Positions 1 through 5,879 of a stretch of 9,523 bases of DNA are shown piece after piece. The stretch's first letter is position 1, and each line of letters starts with the position of its first letter. The stretch comes from Clostridia bacterium (lineage in GTDB: Bacteria; Bacillota_A; Clostridia; Oscillospirales; Acutalibacteraceae). The notes under the pieces were generated by a model that was not told the origin of the DNA, searched no databases, and was given only the letters and a program-made list of their open reading frames with translations. Where the stretch lies: assembly GCA_017390825.1 (NCBI GenBank), contig JAFPAK010000339.1:1-9523 (forward strand), read 5' to 3'. The position numbers were made by a program, and so were the translations under genes.

Positions 1-1009
1 ATGCGCTGAAGCATATGGTATTGAGCGCAAGGATATTATAGTTGATCCGCTCGCAATGGCTGTAAGTGCTGATCCAAAATCTGCACTTGTGACATTGGAA
101 GCAATAAAAATTATCAAATCAGAGCTTTCAGTCAAGACAAGTCTCGGTATATCGAATATATCCTTCGGTCTTCCAAACAGAGAATTTGTTACTGCATCCT
201 TCTTAACCCTTGCAATGCAAACAGGTCTTGATGCGGCAATAATGAATGTATGTGCTGCCGAAATGAAAAAGGCATACTATTCGTATCTTGCGTTATGCGA
301 TCTGGACGATAACTTTTCAAAATATATTACATTCGCGGAAAGTGCAGATACGGTAACGACTATCGGAGAAAAAAAGAACAGTTCTAAAGAAACAACTGAT
401 CCGCTAAAGTCTGCTATTATTAAAGGCTTGTGTGAGCAGGCAGACAAGATAGCCTCAGAACTGCTTAAAACCGAGCAACCGCTCCAAATTATCAATAATG
501 AGATTATTCCGGCGCTTGATATTGTAGGAAAAGGGTTTGAAAACAAGACCGTATATCTTCCCCAGCTACTTATGAGTGCCGAAGCTGCAAAGGCAGCATT
601 TACGCAGGTCAAAAACAAAATAGGTATCGGAAGCAAAAAAAGCAATGAAAAGATCGTGTTGGCAACGGTCAAAGGAGATATCCATGATATCGGAAAAAAT
701 ATTGTTAAGGTGCTTTGTGAAAATTACGGATTTGATGTCATTGACCTCGGTAAAGACGTTGATCCTCAGGCAGTTGTTGATGCGGTAATGGAAAGCAATG
801 CAAAAATCGTGGGCTTGAGTGCTTTGATGACCACTACCGTTCCTGCGATGCAACAGACAGTAGAAATGATAAAATCAACTGCTCCTTGGTGTAAAACCGT
901 TGTCGGAGGTGCTGTGCTGACGCAGGAATATGCCGATATGATCGGTGCTGATAAGTACGCAAAGGATGCGATGGAAACAGTGAGATACGCCGAGAGCGTG
1001 TATAGGTAA
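1..1009 (+). CDS. metH: Cobalamin-dependent methionine synthase (MetH), C-terminal part; 5' end outside window
   Basis: The frame is open from base 2, with 335 residues before the TAA at 1007-1009 and no stop before the edge, so the ATG at 56 is internal. MetH transfers the methyl group of methyltetrahydrofolate to homocysteine through a cobalamin cofactor, giving methionine in the cytosol. Visible residues 1 to about 110 resemble the end of the pterin-binding barrel (motif GISNISFGLPNR near residue 50). A short polar lysine-rich linker follows, then the helical B12 cap (about 137-215) and the Rossmann-like B12 domain (about 216-335). The cobalt-ligating motif GDIHDIG is present, with its His codon at 683-685. 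The protein stops right after this domain, so the C-terminal AdoMet-dependent reactivation domain of E. coli-type MetH is missing. The homocysteine-binding domain would lie upstream. Another corrinoid methyltransferase with pterin and B12 domains is possible but less likely. The gene converges on the ribosomal operon. Confidence 0.85.
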   Translation, partial: CAEAYGIERKDIIVDPLAMAVSADPKSALVTLEAIKIIKSELSVKTSLGISNISFGLPNREFVTASFLTLAMQTGLDAAIMNVCAAEMKKAYYSYLALCDLDDNFSKYITFAESADTVTTIGEKKNSSKETTDPLKSAIIKGLCEQADKIASELLKTEQPLQIINNEIIPALDIVGKGFENKTVYLPQLLMSAEAAKAAFTQVKNKIGIGSKKSNEKIVLATVKGDIHDIGKNIVKVLCENYGFDVIDLGKDVDPQAVVDAVMESNAKIVGLSALMTTTVPAMQQTVEMIKSTAPWCKTVVGGAVLTQEYADMIGADKYAKDAMETVRYAESVYR

Positions 1010-1014
1010 AATGC

Positions 1015-1045
1015 TACGGTGCGAAGTATATTTCTTCGCACCGTA
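1015..1045 (+). terminator. Probable intrinsic terminator of metH
   Basis: A perfect 12-bp inverted repeat (arms 1015-1026 and 1034-1045, 7-nt loop) begins 5 nt after the metH stop codon. The stem is GC-rich in its middle. The following run TTTAATGTTAT is only moderately U-rich, so termination here may be incomplete and helped by the second hairpin 20 nt further on. The position supports a role in ending metH transcription. Confidence 0.7.
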
Positions 1046-1061
1046 TTTAATGTTATATCAC

Positions 1062-1098
1062 AAAAAAGGCTGTCAGTTATCAACTGACAGCCTTTACT
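1062..1098 (-). terminator. Strong, probably bidirectional intrinsic terminator of the ribosomal protein operon
   Basis: A perfect 14-bp inverted repeat (arms 1065-1078 and 1082-1095) with a 3-nt loop starts 19 nt downstream of the rplQ stop on the minus strand. Read on that strand, the GC-rich stem GGCTGTCAGTT/AACTGACAGCC is followed by a run of six T (complement of 1062-1067), the classical rho-independent layout. Read on the plus strand, the stem is followed by TTTACTTTTGTT, so it can also back up metH termination. It marks the end of the long operon. Confidence 0.9.
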
Positions 1099-1114
1099 TT
1101 TGTTATTACCTAAC

Positions 1115-1459
1115 TTACTTAACAAGCTCGATAATTGCCATTTCGGCAGCGTCACCACGACGGGGACCGGTTTTGATGATGCGTGTGTAACCACCGTTGC
1201 GTTCTGCATATGACGGTGCGATCTCATCAAACAACTTCTTTACAACTTCGTCTTTTGTTACATATTCCATAACCTGACGGCGAGCTGTAAGATTGTTAGT
1301 CTTTGCGATAGTTATATATTTCTCGGTCATCGCACGAACTTCTTTTGCACGAGTAACGGTTGTTTCGATCTTACCGTTCTCAAGCAAGAATGTAACCATA
1401 GCTCTAAGCATTGCTTTACGCTGATCGCTCGTTCTACCGAGTTTTCTTGTACCTGGCAT
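1115..1459 (-). CDS. rplQ: 50S ribosomal protein L17
   Basis: L17 is a structural protein of the large ribosomal subunit, near the peptide exit region. The 114-residue protein starts with MPGTRKLGR and continues with the family pattern of a helical N-terminal core ([21 protein letters not shown]) and the C-terminal [25 protein letters not shown]. Its length matches the usual bacterial L17 without a C-terminal extension. The ATG is preceded on its strand by AAGGAG at suitable spacing. It is the last gene of the operon, 61 nt after rpoA, and is followed by the terminator at 1062-1098. The rpoA-rplQ pairing is almost universal in bacteria. Confidence 0.98.
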   Translation of the reverse strand: MPGTRKLGRTSDQRKAMLRAMVTFLLENGKIETTVTRAKEVRAMTEKYITIAKTNNLTARRQVMEYVTKDEVVKKLFDEIAPSYAERNGGYTRIIKTGPRRGDAAEMAIIELVK

Positions 1460-1520
1460 TTAACTCACTCCTTATTTGATGTGTGAATTTGTATCCTTTG
1501 AACTAAAAGTAAACAAATAA

Positions 1521-2468
1521 TTATTCTTCTTCCTTGCGCAAGTCGAAGCCGAGTGACTTCAACTTATTGATAACCTCTTCGAGAGATTTTCTACCGAGGT
1601 TACGAACCTTCATCATATCCTCTTCGGTCTTTGTTGTAAGATCCTCAACAGTATTGATACCGGCTCTCTTTAAGCAGTTAAAGCTACGCACAGAAAGGTC
1701 AAGCTCCTCAATGGTCATCTCAAGAACCTTTTCTTTGCCGTTATCGTCCTTCTCAACCATAATGTCAGCATTGCTTGCATCACCTGAAAGATCGACAAAC
1801 AAGTTGAGATGTTCAGTGAGCACCTTGGCAGCCAATGCAACAGCCTCTTTAGCTGTGATGGTTCCGTTGGTCCAAACATCGATAGTGAGCTTGTCAAAAT
1901 CGGTGATCTGACCTACACGGGTGTTCTCTGTATTATAGTTTACTTTTAAAACAGGTGTGTAGATCGAGTCTACCGGAATTACACCGATAGCCTGATTAGC
2001 CTGTTTGTTCTTTTCAGCAGGAACATAACCCCTGCCCTTATCAAGTGTAAGCTCCATAAACAGCTTACCGGATTCGGAAATCGTTGCAATATGCAAGTCT
2101 GGATTAAGGATTTCCACCTCGGAATCACACTTAACATTAGCACCGGTTACCTCACAAGGACCCTCTGCTTCGATATAGCATACCTTCGGAGCTTCACCGT
2201 GGATCTTCGCAGTAAGTCCTTTGATATTGAGCACGATCTCGGTTACATCCTCAACAACGCCGGGGATAGTAGAAAACTCATGCACAACACCGTCAATTTT
2301 AATGGATGTTACAGCGACACCGGGAAGTGAAGACAACAGTACACGGCGCAAGCAGTTACCAAGTGTAATACCGTAACCACGCTCAAGCGGCTCGATTGAA
2401 AATCTGCCGTAAGAGCCGTCTGCTGCCAATTCCTCAGCTTCAATTCTGGGCTTTTCGATTTCTATCAT
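1521..2468 (-). CDS. rpoA: DNA-directed RNA polymerase subunit alpha
   Basis: Alpha dimerises to nucleate assembly of RNA polymerase, and through its C-terminal domain contacts UP elements and activators. The 315-residue length is normal. The N-terminal assembly domain (about 1-228) carries the typical [20 protein letters not shown] segment near residues 31-50 and the late motif [20 protein letters not shown]. An acidic/lysine linker (about 229-247) leads to the C-terminal domain. The DNA-contact residues of that domain appear conserved: R261, N264, C265, G292, K294, S295 and E298, equivalent to E. coli R265, N268, C269, G296, K298, S299 and E302. The start is supported by GGGAGGA upstream of the ATG. 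The gene lies 103 nt after rpsD, the largest gap in the operon, which holds several hairpins. Confidence 0.99.
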   Translation of the reverse strand: MIEIEKPRIEAEELAADGSYGRFSIEPLERGYGITLGNCLRRVLLSSLPGVAVTSIKIDGVVHEFSTIPGVVEDVTEIVLNIKGLTAKIHGEAPKVCYIEAEGPCEVTGANVKCDSEVEILNPDLHIATISESGKLFMELTLDKGRGYVPAEKNKQANQAIGVIPVDSIYTPVLKVNYNTENTRVGQITDFDKLTIDVWTNGTITAKEAVALAAKVLTEHLNLFVDLSGDASNADIMVEKDDNGKEKVLEMTIEELDLSVRSFNCLKRAGINTVEDLTTKTEEDMMKVRNLGRKSLEEVINKLKSLGFDLRKEEE

Positions 2469-2492
2469 TCAAGAATCCTCCCTGTTTAGTGT

Positions 2493-2510
2493 GCAGAAAA
2501 TAATTTCTGC
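2493..2510 (-). repeat. Small inverted repeat upstream of the rpoA ribosome binding site
   Basis: Two perfect 7-nt arms (GCAGAAA at 2493-2499 and TTTCTGC at 2504-2510) are separated by 4 nt, in the untranslated gap between rpsD and rpoA. In the minus-strand transcript the hairpin ends about 10 nt before the GGGAGG of rpoA, so it could affect ribosome loading. It may also be chance in an AT-rich gap; it is short, with 3 GC pairs. Confidence 0.4.
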
Positions 2511-2549
2511 CGGTTATGCAGCAAAAGCCGCAAATGGTGTGTGATGCAC

Positions 2550-2579
2550 CAAAATAATAGCAGGATTGCTATTATTTTG
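2550..2579 (-). repeat. Perfect 13-bp inverted repeat spanning the rpsD stop codon
   Basis: The arms 2550-2562 and 2567-2579 are perfectly complementary (CAAAATAATAGCA and TGCTATTATTTTG on the plus strand) with a 4-nt loop. The rpsD TAA (complement of 2572-2574) is buried in the 5' arm of the RNA hairpin. The stem is AT-rich, and the sequence after it on the minus strand is GTGCATC, not a U-tract, so it is not a typical terminator. A role as an mRNA stability element, a partial attenuator between rpsD and rpoA, or an S4-related control site is inference only. Confidence 0.6.
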
Positions 2580-3198
2580 AGTACAACTCGACGATAAGTG
2601 ATTCCTCAACCGGTGTATCGATATCCTCACGGTTAGGAAGATTGATAACCTTACCTGTTTTAGCATCGATATCCTTATCAAGCCATGCAGCAACCGGACG
2701 AGCTGAATTTGCTTCAAGAACAGCCTTGATCTTTTCTGAATCGTAGCTCTTCTCTTTGATTGCAACTACATCGCCTGCTTTAAGCAAGTATGACGGAATG
2801 TTTACCTTCTTACCGTTAACTGTAAAGTGGTTGTGAAGCACGAGCTGACGAGCTTCTTTTCTTGATGAAGCAAAACCAAGTCTGTAAACAACGTTATCAA
2901 GACGGCTCTCAAGGATGCGAAGGAGGTTTTCACCGGTTACACCCTGCTTTCTTTCAGCCTCTTCAAAATATGAATGGAACTGACCTTCAAGAATACCGTA
3001 GTAACGCTTAGCCTTCTGCTTCATACGGAACTGAGTAGCATACTCTGAGTTCTTCTTGCGACCCTGACCATGCTGGCCGGGAGCATAGCTTCTGCGTGAA
3101 ATTGAACATTTATCTGAATAGCAGCGCTCACCTTTGAGGAAAAGCTTTTCGCCCTCTCTACGGCAAAGTCTGCAAACAGGACCTGTATATCTAGCCAT
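2572..3198 (-). CDS. rpsD: 30S ribosomal protein S4, zinc-binding (C+) form
   Basis: S4 binds 16S rRNA early in small-subunit assembly, contributes to decoding fidelity, and in many bacteria represses its own operon. The protein has 208 residues, within the family's usual range. The N-terminus holds four cysteines, C9, C12, C26 and C31, the spacing of zinc-binding S4. Next comes [10 protein letters not shown] near residues 35-44, and the S4 RNA-binding fold lies at about 98-160 ([20 protein letters not shown], then [17 protein letters not shown]). The ATG is preceded by GGAGGTG. It lies 17 nt after rpsK and 103 nt before rpoA, the clostridial arrangement; in Bacillus subtilis rpsD lies elsewhere. 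Its stop codon sits inside the hairpin at 2550-2579. Confidence 0.98.
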   Translation of the reverse strand: MARYTGPVCRLCRREGEKLFLKGERCYSDKCSISRRSYAPGQHGQGRKKNSEYATQFRMKQKAKRYYGILEGQFHSYFEEAERKQGVTGENLLRILESRLDNVVYRLGFASSRKEARQLVLHNHFTVNGKKVNIPSYLLKAGDVVAIKEKSYDSEKIKAVLEANSARPVAAWLDKDIDAKTGKVINLPNREDIDTPVEESLIVELYSK

Positions 3199-3215
3199 TT
3201 ATTACACCTCCAAAA

Positions 3216-3617
3216 TTATACTCGTCTTCTCTTGGGAGGACGGCAACCATTGTGCGGGATAGGAGTAACATCCTTGATCATGCTTACATCAAGGCCTGCT
3301 GTCTGCAATGCACGGATTGCAGCCTCACGACCGGCACCCGGTCCTTTAACGAATACTTCAACTGTTTTCAAGCCATGTTCCATAGCAGCCTTAGCAGCGG
3401 TTTCAGCAGCAGTCTGAGCTGCAAAAGGAGTTGATTTTCTTGAACCTCTGAAACCGAGCTCACCGGCAGATGCCCATGAAAGGGTATTGCCCTGAGTATC
3501 TGTTATAGTAACAATGGTGTTGTTGAAGGTTGACTGAATGTGTGCGCTTCCGCGTTCGATATTCTTCTTCTCGCGGCGGCGACGGGTTGATGCTGTTTTA
3601 CTGCCCTTAGTAGCCAT
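3216..3617 (-). CDS. rpsK: 30S ribosomal protein S11
   Basis: S11 sits on the platform of the small subunit near the E site. With the chosen ATG the protein has 133 residues, close to the usual 129-133. A basic N-terminal tail ([12 protein letters not shown]) precedes the conserved [15 protein letters not shown] segment and the C-terminal [26 protein letters not shown], a clear S11 signature. A TTG two codons upstream (3621-3623) is in frame and would add Met-Thr. The ATG is preferred because clostridial S11 proteins start with MA-type sequences and the AAGAAGG site lies 10 nt from the ATG but only 4 nt from the TTG. The gene lies 21 nt after rpsM and 17 nt before rpsD. Confidence 0.97.
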   Translation of the reverse strand: MATKGSKTASTRRRREKKNIERGSAHIQSTFNNTIVTITDTQGNTLSWASAGELGFRGSRKSTPFAAQTAAETAAKAAMEHGLKTVEVFVKGPGAGREAAIRALQTAGLDVSMIKDVTPIPHNGCRPPKRRRV

Positions 3618-3627
3618 AGTCAATTAA

Positions 3628-3634
3628 CCTTCTT
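3628..3634 (-). promoter_or_regulatory. Ribosome binding site of rpsK (decides start)
   Basis: On the minus strand AAGAAGG lies 10 nt before the ATG ending at 3617 and 4 nt before the in-frame TTG ending at 3623. It is weaker than the GGAGG sites of neighbouring genes, and lies between the rpsM stop and the rpsK start. The distance favours the ATG. Confidence 0.6.
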
Positions 3635-3638
3635 TCTA

Positions 3639-4007
3639 TTACTTCTTCTTGTTGGCAATTGTCTTCTTCGGACCCTTACGAGTTCTAGCGTTTGTCTTTG
3701 AACGCTGACCGCGTACAGGAAGTCCTTTACGATGACGTAAGCCACGGTAGCTGCCGATTTCGATAAGACGCTTGATATCGAAAGCATTGTTACGGCGGAG
3801 GTCACCCTCAACAGTAACGTTATGCTCGATGTAATCACGAAGCTTTGCTACATCTGCCTCTGTGAGATCTTTAACTCTGATATCAGGATCTACACCGGTT
3901 TCAGCCAATATTTTCTTAGATGTTGTAAGACCAATACCAAAGATATAGGTAAGGCCAATCTCGACTCGCTTATCTCTCGGCAAGTCAACACCGGAAATTC
4001 GTGCCAT
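3639..4007 (-). CDS. rpsM: 30S ribosomal protein S13
   Basis: S13 is in the head of the small subunit, where it contacts the P-site tRNA and forms bridges to the large subunit. The 122-residue protein begins [21 protein letters not shown] and contains a helix-hairpin-helix region ([14 protein letters not shown], residues 21-34). It ends with the diagnostic [20 protein letters not shown] and a lysine-rich tail. The start ATG follows a GGAGGTG site. It lies 33 nt after rpmJ and 21 nt before rpsK. In E. coli the rpsM leader is the S4 autorepression site; here the short upstream gap shows no obvious pseudoknot that I could identify by eye. Confidence 0.99.
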   Translation of the reverse strand: MARISGVDLPRDKRVEIGLTYIFGIGLTTSKKILAETGVDPDIRVKDLTEADVAKLRDYIEHNVTVEGDLRRNNAFDIKRLIEIGSYRGLRHRKGLPVRGQRSKTNARTRKGPKKTIANKKK

Positions 4008-4040
4008 TATTCAATACACCTCCGTAATTTTTGCGCAGGA

Positions 4041-4154
4041 TTAGCCCTGACGCTGTTTGTGCTTGGGATTTTCACAGATAACCATTATTTTTCCCTTGCG
4101 CTTGATGACTTTGCATTTATCGCAAATCTTTTTAACAGAAGGTCTAACCTTCAT
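4041..4154 (-). CDS. rpmJ: 50S ribosomal protein L36, zinc-ribbon (C+) form
   Basis: Translating the complement from the ATG at 4154 gives 37 residues, beginning [20 protein letters not shown] and ending NPKHKQRQG, then TAA. This is the full normal length of bacterial L36, the smallest ribosomal protein, which helps fold 23S rRNA. The zinc ligands C11, C14, C27 and H32 are all present, so it is the zinc-binding form. AAAGGA (complement of 4164-4169) sits 9 nt upstream of the start. The gene lies in its expected place between infA (60 nt gap) and rpsM (33 nt gap). Confidence 0.98.
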   Translation of the reverse strand: MKVRPSVKKICDKCKVIKRKGKIMVICENPKHKQRQG

Positions 4155-4214
4155 TATAATCATTCCTTTCGTTCAATACAAAAGACCGATTTTGTTCGGA
4201 TTGTTGTTTGTATC

Positions 4215-4433
4215 CTACTTGGAACGCCAGGTTATGCGTCCCTTTGTTAAGTCGTAAGGTGACATTTCAACAGTCACCTTATCTCCGGGAAGAATACGAA
4301 TGTAGTTCGTACGAAGCTTACCGGAAATGTGGGCCAAAATTATGTGACCGTTCTGAAGCTCTACCTTAAATGTTGCGTTCGGCAGTGCCTCAACAACAGT
4401 TCCCTGTAATTCAATATTATCCGCCTTGGACAA
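4215..4433 (-). CDS. infA: Translation initiation factor IF-1, TTG start
   Basis: IF-1 binds the A site of the 30S subunit and, with IF-2 and IF-3, helps select the initiator tRNA and start codon. The 72-residue protein is a single S1/OB-fold domain with the family motifs [30 protein letters not shown] and [19 protein letters not shown], ending GRITWRSK. The length is exactly the common IF-1 length. The start codon is TTG (complement of 4431-4433). No in-frame ATG or GTG occurs nearby upstream, and a full AAGGAGG lies 8 nt before it. The stop is TAG, unlike the TAA of almost all neighbours. It follows map by 43 nt, leaving no room for the KOW-domain gene found there in some Firmicutes. Confidence 0.98.
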   Translation of the reverse strand: MSKADNIELQGTVVEALPNATFKVELQNGHIILAHISGKLRTNYIRILPGDKVTVEMSPYDLTKGRITWRSK

Positions 4434-4441
4434 AGCAATTA

Positions 4442-4448
4442 CCTCCTT
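4442..4448 (-). promoter_or_regulatory. Strong ribosome binding site fixing the TTG start of infA
   Basis: On the minus strand a full AAGGAGG lies 8 nt before the TTG ending at 4433. With the exact family length and N-terminal match, this supports TTG as the real start of IF-1. The nearby upstream ATG overlapping this region is in another frame. Confidence 0.85.
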
Positions 4449-4476
4449 GTAACATTGTTGGGTTGATTGCGGTACT

Positions 4477-5226
4477 TTAACATTCAGTTAAAATGACAGG
4501 TCCGTCATTTGTTACCGCAATTGAATGTTCAAAGTGTGCTGACAGCTTACCGTCTCTCGTAATAACGGTCCATCCGTCAGAAAGTGTGCTTACATCGGGG
4601 GTACCGATGTTGACCATCGGCTCGATAGCCAAGGTCATGCCCGGTAACAACCGCACTCCGTGTCCGGCTCTGCCAAAATTCGGCACCTCCGGATCCTCGT
4701 GCAGACTCGCGCCTACTCCGTGCCCCACAAATTGTTTTACCACCGAGTAACCGCGCGCCTCGACATACCTCTGCACTGCGTTTGATATATCACCGATCCT
4801 ACCGCCAACATGAGCAGCACGGATACCTTCATAAAGACTCTCGCGTGTTGCATCAATCAGCCGCTTTGCTTCATCGGAGATATCTCCGCAAGCAAATGTG
4901 GCAGCGTTATCGCCGTTATATCCCTCGTAAACTGCGCCGAGATCTACACTGACTATATCGCCTTCGCAGACCTTGACATCCTTACTCGGTATGCCATGGA
5001 TAACCTGGTTATTTATGGATATGCATGCACTTGCGGGAAAACCGCCGTACCCAAGGAATCCGGGTTTTGCGCCCTCACTTACGATATAATCATAAGCGAT
5101 CTTGTCAAGCTCATAGGTAGTAATACCCGGCTCAACTGCCTCTCCCACAAGTTGCAGTGCTTTTGCGGAAATTCTTCCCGCCTCACGCATGATTTTAAGC
5201 TCACGCGAAGTCTTCAGCACTATCAT
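4477..5226 (-). CDS. map: Type I methionine aminopeptidase
   Basis: This metallo-enzyme removes the N-terminal methionine from nascent proteins in the cytosol when the second residue is small. The 249-residue protein is a single pita-bread catalytic domain without the N-terminal zinc-finger extension of some homologues. The five metal ligands are D95 (SVDLG), D106 (GDNAA), H169 (VGHG), E202 (IEP) and E233 (HFEHS). The substrate-contact histidines H77 (VIHGIP) and H176 (SLHEDP) are also present. The ATG lies only 2 nt after the adk stop, and its GGAGG lies inside the 3' end of adk, so translation of the two is probably coupled. adk-map-infA is a standard Firmicutes order. Confidence 0.98.
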   Translation of the reverse strand: MIVLKTSRELKIMREAGRISAKALQLVGEAVEPGITTYELDKIAYDYIVSEGAKPGFLGYGGFPASACISINNQVIHGIPSKDVKVCEGDIVSVDLGAVYEGYNGDNAATFACGDISDEAKRLIDATRESLYEGIRAAHVGGRIGDISNAVQRYVEARGYSVVKQFVGHGVGASLHEDPEVPNFGRAGHGVRLLPGMTLAIEPMVNIGTPDVSTLSDGWTVITRDGKLSAHFEHSIAVTNDGPVILTEC

Positions 5227-5228
5227 GC

Positions 5229-5861
5229 TTAATCCTCCAAAGCTTTGAGGGTGAGTGCTGTTGTATCAGCAACCTCTTCCTGTCCCTCAACAATTACAAG
5301 CTTGCCTGATGCAGCATAGTAATCCTTAAGCGGCTCGGTCTGCTCATGATAAACATTAAGTCTGTCAAGAACTACCTCCGGCTTATCATCCTTACGGATC
5401 GTAAGCTCGCTGCTGCAGTTATTACAGATGCCTTCTTTTGCAGGCTTCTTGTATTCAATGTGATATGAAGCACCACAGTTCGGGCAGGTTCTTCTGCCTG
5501 ACATACGCTTAACGATCTTTTCATCGCTTACTTCAATATCAACCACTTTATCGATCACAATTCCCATGGCATCAAGAGCTTCAGCCTGGGGGATCGTTCT
5601 CGGGAAGCCGTCAAGGATAAAACCGTTTGCACAGTCATCCTTTGACAGTCTGTCCTTAATAATTCCGATAACAACCTCGTCCGGTACAAGTTTACCAGCA
5701 TCGATATAGCTCTTTGCCTGCAAACCCATTTCGGTGCCGTTTTTCAGCGCCTCACGGATGATGTTGCCTGTTGAAACCGTAGGAATTGAAAACTTTTCAC
5801 TCACGATTTCTGCCTGTGTGCCTTTTCCGGCACCGGGAGCACCAAGAAAAATTAAATTCAT
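5229..5861 (-). CDS. adk: Adenylate kinase with zinc-type LID
   Basis: Adenylate kinase catalyses ATP + AMP = 2 ADP and balances the adenine nucleotide pool. The 210-residue protein has the P-loop GAPGAGKGT at residues 7-15, the AMP-binding segment around T31-R36 and the DGFPR motif at 84-88 that carries the conserved arginine. A long LID domain (about 121-160) contains C126, C129, C146 and C149. This CX2C...CX2C set is the zinc-binding LID typical of Gram-positive adenylate kinases. The ATG follows a purine-rich GGGAGAGG. It lies 18 nt after secY and 2 nt before map. This is a widespread placement of a housekeeping enzyme inside a ribosomal operon. Confidence 0.99.
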   Translation of the reverse strand: MNLIFLGAPGAGKGTQAEIVSEKFSIPTVSTGNIIREALKNGTEMGLQAKSYIDAGKLVPDEVVIGIIKDRLSKDDCANGFILDGFPRTIPQAEALDAMGIVIDKVVDIEVSDEKIVKRMSGRRTCPNCGASYHIEYKKPAKEGICNNCSSELTIRKDDKPEVVLDRLNVYHEQTEPLKDYYAASGKLVIVEGQEEVADTTALTLKALED

Positions 5862-5879
5862 AAGTGTACCTCTCCCGGA

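Noticed and set aside
766..1230. 154-codon minus-strand open frame crossing the end of metH, the terminators and rplQ
   Set aside because: It runs antisense to the conserved B12 domain, across both terminator stems and out of frame through rplQ; no recognisable protein features and no need for another gene here.
1460..1520. Possible promoter in the AT-rich rpoA-rplQ gap
   Set aside because: No good TTGACA/TATAAT pair at proper spacing could be found on the minus strand; AT-richness alone is not enough.
2514..2765. 83-codon minus-strand frame running from within rpsD into the rpsD-rpoA gap
   Set aside because: Most of it overlaps rpsD in another frame. Its tail in the gap is covered by the hairpins, and it has no clear ribosome binding site or family resemblance.
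3560..3600. GCGGCGGCGACGGG run in rpsK and a similar GC-rich run in rplO, seen as possible repeats
   Set aside because: They are the arginine-rich and glycine-rich codon runs of the S11 N-terminus and the L15 arm, explained by protein sequence.
4155..4214. Possible weak terminator-like hairpin or promoter between infA and rpmJ
   Set aside because: Only a 4-bp stem (CCGA/TCGG) followed by a short broken T-run, and no convincing -35/-10 pair on the minus strand; the 60-nt gap is adequately explained by the rpmJ leader and ribosome binding site.
3822..4250. 142-codon plus-strand open frame opposite rpsM, rpmJ and infA
   Set aside because: It is antisense to three unmistakable genes (S13, L36, IF-1); the translation has no family-like motif, and the spacing and coding signal belong to the minus strand.
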